A stretch of 29,030 nt of DNA from a virus: positions 1 through 29,030 of IMG/VR virus record IMGVR_UViG_3300047374_000108. One strand, written 5' to 3'. The position numbers and the translations under genes are program-made. Position 1 is the stretch's first letter. Each line of letters opens with the position of its first letter. Below are positions 13,325-20,098 of this stretch, piece after piece. The notes below the pieces were generated by a model that saw nothing but the letters and a program-made list of their open reading frames with translations, searched no databases and was not told the DNA's origin.

Positions 13325-13337
13325 TTTGGTTTATCGT
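13309..13337 (+). promoter_or_regulatory. Candidate integrase promoter
   Basis: Plus-strand TTGACG (13309-13314), 17-bp spacer, TATCGT (13332-13337). The -35 is good, the -10 weak, fitting a regulated or activator-dependent promoter. TATCGTGTAAC here resembles TATCGTTTAAC in the operator at 26389-26405. Confidence 0.42.
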
Positions 13338-13351
13338 GTAACTCTAAACAC

Positions 13352-13368
13352 ATAACTAATGGAGTTAT
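13352..13368 (+). promoter_or_regulatory. Inverted repeat over the integrase ribosome site
   Basis: ATAACT-AATGG-AGTTAT, a perfect 6-5-6 dyad ending 4 bp before the integrase ATG. The GGAG ribosome site lies partly in the loop and partly in the right arm, so either a protein bound to DNA or folding of the mRNA could control integrase synthesis. Confidence 0.45.
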
Positions 13369-13372
13369 ACGA

Positions 13373-14461
13373 ATGACAAAATACTTAGAAAAAAGGCATA
13401 AAGCCGATGGAACGGTCTTCTGGGCCTTCAATCCTAACCAGAGTGTTCGCAAGGCACTCGGTTACAAATATAAATCCTTCCCAAGCAAACGCGATGCCGA
13501 ACTTAGGTGTCGGAAAGTTGCCGCTGAGTTCAATTTGTACCTCAGAAAGAAAGCTGAGAACGTACAGATCAGTGAAGACAGCGTACTTGGGCTGATTAAT
13601 TTCTATAAAACCACCAAAGAATGGCAGAAATTGGCTGAAAATAGTCAAATTCACTACAATTTGGGGCTCAAAACGGCCACTGAGTTCAGTATAGGCAACT
13701 CAAACAAGACATTTGGCGAGTTAGACGCCAATTCCATTACTGCAACCAAGGCTGACGCACTCTACACGCAGATTTTCAAGGCATTTAGTGAACATCGGGC
13801 GGCTAGTTGTGTAAAAGTACTCAGAAAAGTGTGGAACGAGGGATTTAAGCACGACAGAGTACGCGCTAACCCCTTTAGTAACATGAGAATACCCGACTTA
13901 CCGTCTCGAACAGTGCTTTGGGATCCCGAACAGGTACAAACGATGATTGATACGGCCGATGAAATGGGTTTTTCATCTATCGGTACCGTCACATTGCTCT
14001 GTTATGACTTATGTTCTCGTCCCGGGGACATGAGACAGTTAATCTGGGACAACTATGACGGTGTGTATATGGACTACATACAAGAGAAGAATAAAACTCA
14101 TGTCACTGTACTTACTTCGCCTAGACTAACTGCTCGTCTCGCTACACTAAGAGATGCGGCAAACGGCGGCGAAAAGCGTCCAAAAGACTCGATCATCATA
14201 TCTGAAGTAACTGGACGCCCTTACACGAAGGACTTCCTTACCAAATCGTTTGCGAGGATACGTCGTCAAGCCGGGTTACCTAGTCATCTTCAGTTACGAG
14301 ATCTGCGCCGTACAGGTGCAACTGAAATGGCCGAGGCTGGGTGTACTGAGGATGAACTAAGATCAGTAACCGGGCACCAGTCCCGAGAGATCCTAGCGAC
14401 CTACGTTAGACCTACCGCCAAGCTGGCTACTTCAGCCGTCAACAAGAGGTTTGCGTCATGA
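13373..14461 (+). CDS. int: Tyrosine-family integrase
   Basis: A 362-residue site-specific recombinase. The N-terminal half carries arm and core-binding domains (a basic start, YKYKSFPSKRDAE, then a helical SAM-like domain about 68-165). The catalytic C-terminal part shows R216 (CSRPGD), a Lys around 239-241, R309-x-x-R312 (LRDLRRTGAT), H335 (TGHQS) and Y344 (ATYVRP). The box usually written H-x-x-R has Arg in first position, a variant I recall from alphaproteobacterial integrases. It should integrate the phage at the attP located 393 bp downstream. The ATG at 13373 has GGAG 8 nt upstream within a dyad. Its stop overlaps the next small gene (ATGA). Confidence 0.93.
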   Translation: MTKYLEKRHKADGTVFWAFNPNQSVRKALGYKYKSFPSKRDAELRCRKVAAEFNLYLRKKAENVQISEDSVLGLINFYKTTKEWQKLAENSQIHYNLGLKTATEFSIGNSNKTFGELDANSITATKADALYTQIFKAFSEHRAASCVKVLRKVWNEGFKHDRVRANPFSNMRIPDLPSRTVLWDPEQVQTMIDTADEMGFSSIGTVTLLCYDLCSRPGDMRQLIWDNYDGVYMDYIQEKNKTHVTVLTSPRLTARLATLRDAANGGEKRPKDSIIISEVTGRPYTKDFLTKSFARIRRQAGLPSHLQLRDLRRTGATEMAEAGCTEDELRSVTGHQSREILATYVRPTAKLATSAVNKRFAS

Positions 14462-14604
14462 TGGGCGTCGAGCATCTAATTGGGGGCCTACTCGCATTAC
14501 TGGGCTTACTACTTCTGTACCTTCAGGCCGTTGTTATGGAAGAAGAGAAGCGCGGGAAACATATTCCTCTGTTCTGGGAAAGGGAATTCTGGAGGAAGAA
14601 ATGA
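14458..14604 (+). CDS. 48-residue membrane micro-protein after integrase
   Basis: A 48-residue frame starting at ATG 14458, overlapping the integrase stop (ATGA) and ending TGA 14604, which in turn overlaps the ATG of the next gene. AGAGG lies about 8 nt upstream. Residues 7-26 form one hydrophobic segment (LIGGLLALLGLLLLYLQAVV) and the tail is charged (EEEKRGKH ... REFWRKK). Overlaps on both sides argue for real translation. Function unknown. Confidence 0.62.
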   Translation: MMGVEHLIGGLLALLGLLLLYLQAVVMEEEKRGKHIPLFWEREFWRKK

Positions 14605-14831
14605 AGACTTACGAGAAGCATTACCCGGAGTATATTACTTGTGATTTCTGTGGTCGATCTACTCAAGGAAAGATTGAGCCGAACGATCCCGAATCAGTAA
14701 AATGCACCTCGTGTAACATGGAATTAACTAAGGTAAGTGATAGTGTAGTGGTAGATGGCATATACAAAGATCCCATTTTTGACCCATCCCACACCACGGA
14801 TGAACTTACTCAAGGCAAGTTATTTGATTAA
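14601..14831 (+). CDS. Small zinc-ribbon-like protein
   Basis: A 76-residue protein with two CxxC knuckles, C14-x2-C17 and C35-x2-C38, spaced like a zinc ribbon, and an acidic C-terminus. The start at 14601 is chosen because GGAGGAAG precedes it; a longer frame to 14451 has poor composition and overlaps the integrase. With int and the membrane micro-gene it forms a three-gene chain. It may bind nucleic acid or protein, perhaps as a recombination or transcription accessory factor, which is inference. Confidence 0.65.
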   Translation: MKTYEKHYPEYITCDFCGRSTQGKIEPNDPESVKCTSCNMELTKVSDSVVVDGIYKDPIFDPSHTTDELTQGKLFD

Positions 14832-14910
14832 TAACAGTGACTTAGCGGTATATTGGTTGCGGGAGTAGGATTTGAACCTACGACCTTCAGGGTATGTACT
14901 TACTGTTATT
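14830..14910. repeat. Inverted repeat flanking attP
   Basis: AATAACAGT (14830-14838) and ACTGTTATT (14902-14910) form a perfect 9-bp inverted repeat enclosing the attP core. The right arm is followed by TTTT. It may bind integrase or an excision factor, or form a long-loop terminator after the int operon. Confidence 0.55.
14854..14892 (-). other. attP: Phage attachment site (attP core), initiator tRNA 3' part
   Basis: Read on the minus strand, 39 bases match the 3' part of a bacterial initiator tRNA-Met: anticodon-stem arm CCTGA, variable loop AGGTC, T-arm GTAGG-TTCAAAT-CCTAC, acceptor strand TCCCGCA, then A and CCA. Immediately 5' of it CAT is also present. There is no tRNA 5' half, so it is not a tRNA gene. 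A tRNA 3' end next to an integrase gene is the classical attP form: integration restores the host tRNA. The acceptor 3' strand ending in A72 fits the C1-A72 mismatch of initiator tRNAs, though a U1-A72 elongator cannot be excluded. Confidence 0.85.
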
Positions 14911-14960
14911 TTTCAATAACTTAGATGTTAATAAATGGGTCGAACGCATAACTAATGTAA

Positions 14961-14977
14961 TTACTATAATTTAGTAA
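14961..14977 (+). promoter_or_regulatory. 17-bp dyad over a TATAAT box
   Basis: TTACTA-TAATT-TAGTAA, a perfect 6-5-6 inverted repeat containing TATAAT (14965-14970). No good -35 box is seen at the right distance. The layout matches the dyads at 13352 and 26366-26405. Confidence 0.42.
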
Positions 14978-14982
14978 AGTAA

Positions 14983-15011
14983 TTGACTAGTGGCGTTTTT
15001 CATGGTAAAAA
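14983..15011 (+). promoter_or_regulatory. Candidate promoter for the primase operon
   Basis: TTGACT (14983-14988), 17-bp spacer, TAAAAA (15006-15011), about 50 bp before the primase ATG. TTGACTAGT is shared with P2 on the minus strand at 9875-9883. A short GC-rich stem (GCTC/GAGC, 15020-15034) lies in the leader. Confidence 0.45.
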
Positions 15012-15064
15012 AGCGAGGCCGCTCCGGGGCCGAGCTACCCCTTAACCGGTAATTTGGGCGGAAT

Positions 15065-15883
15065 ATGTATAATCGAAAAGAACAAATCGACTTATTAAAG
15101 TCGATCAAGATAAAAGAAGGTACGTCTATGACGATAGACTGTCCTTTCTGTCACGGTAAAAAGAAATTCAGCATCACGAATAACGACGGTACGATTTTAT
15201 GGAATTGTTATAAAGCGTCGTGTAATGCCCGGGGAGCCTATCGTAAGGGAATGACCCTTGAACTTGTTAAACGTCGCTTACACGAGCCCAGAGAGTCTCT
15301 CAGCGACTATATTGACCGGCAGATCACCGAAAGAAAAATGTATCTCGGTAAACCAATACCGGAAATCCTATCGAAGCCGGATCAGCACGTTGATGTAATG
15401 AATTATCTCATCGATAATAATTCACTCGAAGCCTATCAATCCGGCCTAATTAAAGTTCGCTATGCCCCGGCCGATAATCGGGTTCTATTCTTTAACAACA
15501 ACGGTGAAGGTGCGGTTGGTCGAGCCCTTGATGATCGTAAGCCTAAATGGATGTCTTATGCGGATACCGGGGGTGTTATAACCGTGGGTAATGGTGACCG
15601 TGGCATAATAGTCGAAGATGTGCCGTCTGCCTGTGCAGTTGGTGTACTCGAAGGCTATACTGGCGTCGCTATTCTCGGGACTAATCTAAGTACAAAGCAG
15701 AAACGAAAGGTGAAAACGCTCAAAAATTGTACAATTGTTCTTGACAACGATGCTAAGAAAAAAGCATTGGTGTTACTACAGCAACTACAAGGGTTATTGC
15801 CGGTGACTATTAAGTTCACAAGTAAAGACCTGAAGAGTTGCAGTAGAAAAGAACTAACAAAGGTATTAAGTAATGAAATGTAG
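15065..15883 (+). CDS. DNA primase, T7-type, without helicase domain
   Basis: A 272-residue primase. An N-terminal zinc finger shows C26-x2-C29 and C48-x4-C53. A TOPRIM domain follows, with E184 (IIVEDVPS) and D227-x-D229 (VLDNDA) as metal ligands. It corresponds to the primase half of T7 gp4, here split from the helicase at 16187. It should make RNA primers at the replication fork. The ATG at 15065 has GGGCGGA upstream. The 3' end overlaps the next gene by 11 nt. Confidence 0.9.
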   Translation: MYNRKEQIDLLKSIKIKEGTSMTIDCPFCHGKKKFSITNNDGTILWNCYKASCNARGAYRKGMTLELVKRRLHEPRESLSDYIDRQITERKMYLGKPIPEILSKPDQHVDVMNYLIDNNSLEAYQSGLIKVRYAPADNRVLFFNNNGEGAVGRALDDRKPKWMSYADTGGVITVGNGDRGIIVEDVPSACAVGVLEGYTGVAILGTNLSTKQKRKVKTLKNCTIVLDNDAKKKALVLLQQLQGLLPVTIKFTSKDLKSCSRKELTKVLSNEM

Positions 15884-16076
15884 AGCCGTAGCGGTCATAG
15901 ACTACGACCTACCCGGAGGGTACAAAGAAGCCGCCGTAGAGGAAGAAGCTCTACAGAAGGCTATCGCAGAATTAGTTAAAGGAAACCCACGGGTGGTCTA
16001 TTACGAGACAGATATGAAGGAACGCCGGGGTGAAAATAAACCCGACATCAAAAAGATGAAGTTCCGTACCAGCTAA
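15873..16076 (+). CDS. Small conserved phage protein, unknown
   Basis: A 67-residue protein: short beta start (AVAVIDYDLPGGYKEAA), a helix (EEALQKAIAELVKG), and an ending of the form KERRGENKPDIKKMKFRTS. The layout recalls small proteins beside replication genes in several podoviruses, function unknown. It overlaps the primase by 11 nt and is followed by a strong terminator, so it ends the primase transcript. Confidence 0.72.
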   Translation: MKCRAVAVIDYDLPGGYKEAAVEEEALQKAIAELVKGNPRVVYYETDMKERRGENKPDIKKMKFRTS

Positions 16077-16100
16077 ATTCCCCTTATTAATAAAATTATG

Positions 16101-16130
16101 AAAGCCCCTTCGAAAGTTGGGGCTTTTTTT
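16101..16130 (+). terminator. Intrinsic terminator
   Basis: Stem AAAGCCCC/GGGGCTTT (16101-16108 and 16119-16126) with a 10-base loop and seven T (16124-16130), 24 bp after the stop of the small gene. Confidence 0.9.
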
Positions 16131-16159
16131 ATTTTTCGTTTAATGGTATCGTGTAGCAG

Positions 16160-16186
16160 AACTATAACTTAACTATTACACTAGCT
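16160..16186 (+). promoter_or_regulatory. Candidate -10 and direct repeat before helicase
   Basis: TATAAC at 16163-16168 could be a -10 box, placing the start point about 12 nt before the helicase ATG. AACTAT is repeated at 16160-16165 and 16171-16176 (11-bp period, one helical turn), suggesting a regulator site. TATCGTGTAGC upstream (16147) recalls TATCGTGTAAC before int. No clear -35 box and no ribosome site are seen. Confidence 0.35.
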
Positions 16187-17410
16187 ATGGACATAAAGAT
16201 ACTTAAAGCCCTACTCTCCTTCGACTTTTACGAGTCTAATAAAGCGAATCTATCGCGGAACCTATTCGGGGCCGAGATACAGGATGCTTACGATTTAATT
16301 GTTGAAGCCCACGAGAAATACAAACAGGATCTCTCTCCATCAGATATTACCGCATTATGGGATAACCAAAACCCTGTTGCAACGAATGCTGATAAATTAG
16401 AGTTCCATGAACTAATAGAAGATGTACACGCTACGGACGAACTTAACCAAGCCGTAGTATCTGATTGCATCAAAGGATTATGGCAACGCCATATCGGAAC
16501 TAAGGGAGCCAATATCTGCGTCGAGATTGCAGATGGTAACCCTACAGCTATGGAACGACTATACACCCTTGTCGAACAAACCCGGCAGGGGTTTTTGCCT
16601 ACTGAGTTTGGTGAAAAGACAACGAAAGATATCCATACCCTACTTGCTGGGGTGAGTGATGAAAACCGATTCCAATTTAACATAAGCACGTTATCTCGTC
16701 ATGTGTATGGTATTGGCCCTCGTGAGTTTGGGTGTATCTTCGCATTACCAGAGACAGGTAAAACGGCATTCTTAGTTTCTATCTGTTGTGGGCCCGGCGG
16801 GTTCTGTGAACAAGGTGCGAAAGTAATCTACCTCGGTAACGAAGAAGCGACTGACCGCACCATGCTTAGAGCCATACAAGCTCATGCCGGTGTTACCCGG
16901 GAGCAAGTAGTCGCTGACCCTATAAGCGCACGAACCAAGTTCGACGACATAGCCGACTTGTTTGATATGAATGAAGTACAGGACTGGGATCTAGCTAAGA
17001 TCGAAGCCTACGTCGAACAGGAACGCCCAGACATTCTGATTATTGATCAGGCTGACAAAGTAAACATCAACGGTAACTTTAACGCTTCCCATGAAAGGTT
17101 GCGTGAACTTTATCGTCGTTTGCGTGAGACAGCCAAGAAGTTTGACTGCGCCCTGATTGCAGTAAGTCAGGCCAGTAATGATGCTAAAGGCAGAACCCGT
17201 TTATCGGGTTTCGATATGGAAGGCTCAAAGATAGGTAAGATGGCAGAGACAGATCTAGTAATAGGCATAGGCCGACATGAAGCTGGTGATGTTGACGATA
17301 GTGAACCCGATACCACGAGATACATTACGGTCAGTAAGAACAAACTGTCCGGGTGGCATGGTACCGTTATCTGCAACATTCAACCGGAGATTAGCCGTTA
17401 CACGGTGTAG
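16187..17410 (+). CDS. Replicative DnaB/gp4-like helicase
   Basis: A 407-residue RecA-fold ATPase. Walker A is P188-E-T-G-K192-T193; Walker B is LIIDQAD with D287; the later AVSQASNDAKG motif and a KNKLSG loop near the end fit hexameric replicative helicases. The first 160 residues are helical and probably contact the primase. In T7 the two activities are one protein; here they are separate genes. The ATG has no ribosome site, and the candidate leader is very short, so initiation may be leaderless. The nuclease gene begins 3 bp after the stop. Confidence 0.88.
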   Translation: MDIKILKALLSFDFYESNKANLSRNLFGAEIQDAYDLIVEAHEKYKQDLSPSDITALWDNQNPVATNADKLEFHELIEDVHATDELNQAVVSDCIKGLWQRHIGTKGANICVEIADGNPTAMERLYTLVEQTRQGFLPTEFGEKTTKDIHTLLAGVSDENRFQFNISTLSRHVYGIGPREFGCIFALPETGKTAFLVSICCGPGGFCEQGAKVIYLGNEEATDRTMLRAIQAHAGVTREQVVADPISARTKFDDIADLFDMNEVQDWDLAKIEAYVEQERPDILIIDQADKVNINGNFNASHERLRELYRRLRETAKKFDCALIAVSQASNDAKGRTRLSGFDMEGSKIGKMAETDLVIGIGRHEAGDVDDSEPDTTRYITVSKNKLSGWHGTVICNIQPEISRYTV

Positions 17411-17412
17411 CT

Positions 17413-17925
17413 ATGCTGGTTCGAATAACCAAGCAGGATGCACATAGTTCAAAGGTCATGGGGGCCGATACGGTCAAGCTATGCGAAATGCAAGGCTTCA
17501 AACCCAGACTTGAGAACGAAGGACAATCCCGGGTTCAAGCAAATATATTCGGCTTCAAAGCTGAGTTTGCTGTAGCCCGGTTATTGGACTTAGACCCACC
17601 GACATTGAATGTCGTTACAGATGGTGGTGTCGATCTATGGTTCGACGACATATCGATTGATGTGAAGTTCACGAACCAAGAATTTGGGCCGTTGATATTC
17701 GACGACATAACCAAATTCAAAAGCCAGATTGCTGTCCTAGTCGGTAGGACGGACGACTCGAACGTAATGAGAGTTAATGGCTGGATTGATCGCAAGACAT
17801 TCAAAATAGAAAGCGTACCACAGGACTTTGGGTACGGTGAGCGTTTGATGATGGAGGTCGATGATCTTCTACCCATCGAACAACTTTGGAGAAAATTAAT
17901 GGAACATAAATTTAAAGGGGATTAG
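17413..17925 (+). CDS. PD-(D/E)XK nuclease in replication operon
   Basis: A 170-residue protein with E51 (GFKAEFAVARLL), D74 (GGVDLWF) and D83-x-K85 (SIDVKFT): the metal-binding pattern of PD-(D/E)XK nucleases. The C-terminal part (residues 95-170) has beta strands and a helical tail. It lies 2 bp after the helicase and directly abuts the polymerase ATG. It may act in recombination, repair or host DNA breakdown; the substrate cannot be read. It is distinct in sequence from the nuclease at 9061. Confidence 0.72.
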   Translation: MLVRITKQDAHSSKVMGADTVKLCEMQGFKPRLENEGQSRVQANIFGFKAEFAVARLLDLDPPTLNVVTDGGVDLWFDDISIDVKFTNQEFGPLIFDDITKFKSQIAVLVGRTDDSNVMRVNGWIDRKTFKIESVPQDFGYGERLMMEVDDLLPIEQLWRKLMEHKFKGD

Positions 17926-20043
17926 ATGACTAGAATATTTGTTGGTGACCTTGAGACTACTGTGCAGTTTGAGGATCATGGGAAGGACAACAGCCCGAAG
18001 CACCCGAAGAATAAAATCGTGTCAGCACACTGGCGCGTTATAGAGGATGGAGTAATTGGCCCAGCAAGACGGGCTATATTTCATCATGATGAGAAACCAA
18101 TCGGGGACACCCGTTACCCTATCCAAGATGACTTAGACCGGTGTAGCGTGAGCGTCTGGCATAATGCCAAGTTCGACGTATCATGGATGTTGGAAGCCGG
18201 TTTCGATATACCAAATAAGGTGTACTGTACTATGATTGGCGAGTACATCTTAGCAAGAGGACAACGTCAAGAACTGTCCCTGAAGGCTACTGCCGAACGA
18301 AGGGATGTAACCCGTAAAAAATCCGATTTAATCGATGAGATGTTCAAGAAGAAGATTGGCTTCGAGAAGATGCCGCTTGATACAGTCATTGAATACGCAG
18401 ACGCAGACGTTCTATCCTGCGCCGAGATTTACCAAGCCCAGCAAGAAGACCTGACCAAGGACTCAAACAAGGGGCTAAAACCCGTCTTCACTCTCATGAA
18501 TGAAATGCTCCTGTTCCTAGTGGAGCTAGAGAGAAACGGGATCGCTATCGATATTGAGACGCTACACAAAGTGCGTGATGAATATCTGGCTGAGAAGCAA
18601 TCTATAGAGAAACGTCTAGACGATATCGTAGCTGACGTAATGGGCGACACCCCCATCAACTTAAACTCTGGTATCGACATGACGGCCGTCGTTTATTCAC
18701 GCTCAGTAAAGAACCGGGATTACCATAAGAATGCGTTTAACATTGGATTGAACGCCCGGGGTAAACCACTCCCACCACCGCGTATGAGCCCAGCGCAGTT
18801 TGCGAATACAGTGCGTAAGTCTACACGCCGGGTAATGCGAACCATCGCTCATCATTGCGATTACTGCAAAGGTAAGGGAAAGGTACAAAAGATTAAGGTT
18901 AATGGTGAGCCCTACAAGAACCTATCTAAATGCGCTCACTGTGACGGCAAAGGTTATACACTTACTGAGACTGGACAAGTAGCCGGGCTAAAGCTCGTAC
19001 CTACTACACCAATGGATGCCAGTATCAACGGTTTCAAGACTGATAAGATTACGATCAAGAAACTGATTAGTCAGGCTGAACAAAAAGATAATTTAGTAGC
19101 GGTAGAGTTCCTAACTAAGATGTCTAGGCTGAATGCTATCAGTACTTACCTAGACTCGTTTATTAAGAATATAGATCAGTCTACAAGAAAGACCGGGCTA
19201 CTCCACGCCCAGTTTAACCAGACTATCACTCGTACAGGGCGACTATCTTCTAGCAACCCGAACTTCCAGAACATTCCAAAAGGATCCAAGTTTCCCGTAC
19301 GGAAAGCCGTACACTCTCGCTTTGATGGCGGGACGATTATGGAAGCGGACTTTAGCGGTCTTGAGTTTAGAGTAGCTGGAGAACTTTCTCGTGACGATCA
19401 AATCATCAATGACATCCAAACAGGCAAGGATGTTCACAAACAAACGGCTTCGATTATTAATCAATGTGATGTGGCGGATGTTGATAAGGATATGCGACAG
19501 GCGGCCAAGGCGTATACTTTCGCTCCGTTATATGGCGGTATGGGTGCCAATGAACCACCGCATGTTCAAGCCTATTTCAAAGAGTACTTTAAAATCTACA
19601 AAGGACTCGCGGAGTGGCACAAACAATTGATGAACGGTGTACTGGCGGATGGTATCGTAAGGATCCCGTCGGGCCGTGAGTTTTATTTCCCGGGTGCTAA
19701 ACGACTTCGTAACGGCCGGGTAACTAATGCCACCGCAATTGTTAATTACCCGTGCCAGAGTTTCGCTACAGCGGATCTGGTTGTGTTGTCCTGTGTGAGA
19801 GCCTTGCGTCGTTTCAAGGAAGATAAATTACAGAGCAAAATGATCCTGACAGTACACGATTCCATTGTGGTTGATGTGTACCCGGGAGAAGACAAACAGG
19901 TAATCGAAGCGATTAAATGGTCGATGCAGGAACTACCAGAAGAGGTAGAAGAACGCTTTGGCTATAAGATGTTGTTACCGTTAGATATTGAGATCAATCA
20001 AGGCCCAAATTGGATGGAACAAATTGAGATCCCGATTGACTAA
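17926..20043 (+). CDS. Family A DNA polymerase with DnaJ-like zinc insertion
   Basis: A 705-residue replicative polymerase. The 3'-5' exonuclease has D8-x-E10, N80-x2-F-D84 and Y157-x3-D161. Residues 311-343 carry two DnaJ-type units, C311-x2-C314-x-G-x-G and C336-x2-C339-x-G-x-G, an insertion reported for HMO-2011. The polymerase domain has motif A D475 (EADFSGLE), motif B R524-x3-K528-x3-F532-x3-Y536-G and motif C H644-D645-S646. F532 corresponds to E. coli Pol I F762, a site discussed as a lifestyle marker in marine phages. The ATG follows the previous stop directly. Confidence 0.96.
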   Translation: MTRIFVGDLETTVQFEDHGKDNSPKHPKNKIVSAHWRVIEDGVIGPARRAIFHHDEKPIGDTRYPIQDDLDRCSVSVWHNAKFDVSWMLEAGFDIPNKVYCTMIGEYILARGQRQELSLKATAERRDVTRKKSDLIDEMFKKKIGFEKMPLDTVIEYADADVLSCAEIYQAQQEDLTKDSNKGLKPVFTLMNEMLLFLVELERNGIAIDIETLHKVRDEYLAEKQSIEKRLDDIVADVMGDTPINLNSGIDMTAVVYSRSVKNRDYHKNAFNIGLNARGKPLPPPRMSPAQFANTVRKSTRRVMRTIAHHCDYCKGKGKVQKIKVNGEPYKNLSKCAHCDGKGYTLTETGQVAGLKLVPTTPMDASINGFKTDKITIKKLISQAEQKDNLVAVEFLTKMSRLNAISTYLDSFIKNIDQSTRKTGLLHAQFNQTITRTGRLSSSNPNFQNIPKGSKFPVRKAVHSRFDGGTIMEADFSGLEFRVAGELSRDDQIINDIQTGKDVHKQTASIINQCDVADVDKDMRQAAKAYTFAPLYGGMGANEPPHVQAYFKEYFKIYKGLAEWHKQLMNGVLADGIVRIPSGREFYFPGAKRLRNGRVTNATAIVNYPCQSFATADLVVLSCVRALRRFKEDKLQSKMILTVHDSIVVDVYPGEDKQVIEAIKWSMQELPEEVEERFGYKMLLPLDIEINQGPNWMEQIEIPID

Positions 20044-20052
20044 CGCCACTAA

Positions 20053-20082
20053 TTAACATATACTAATTACCCTAACTAAATT
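20053..20082 (+). promoter_or_regulatory. Candidate promoter before the SSB-like gene
   Basis: TTAACA (20053-20058), 18-bp spacer, TAAATT (20077-20082). The spacer includes TAATTACCCTAACTA (20064-20078), identical to the copy inside P2 at 9864-9878. Boxes are weak, so activation may be needed. Confidence 0.4.
20064..20078. repeat. 15-bp promoter-spacer motif, copy 2
   Basis: TAATTACCCTAACTA, identical to 9864-9878. Confidence 0.6.
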
Positions 20083-20098
20083 TTCATTGAGGTAAACT

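Noticed and set aside
14451-14601. N-terminal extension of the zinc-ribbon gene to 14451.
   Set aside because: It overlaps the integrase end and the membrane micro-gene, has poor composition, and ATG 14601 has a strong ribosome site.
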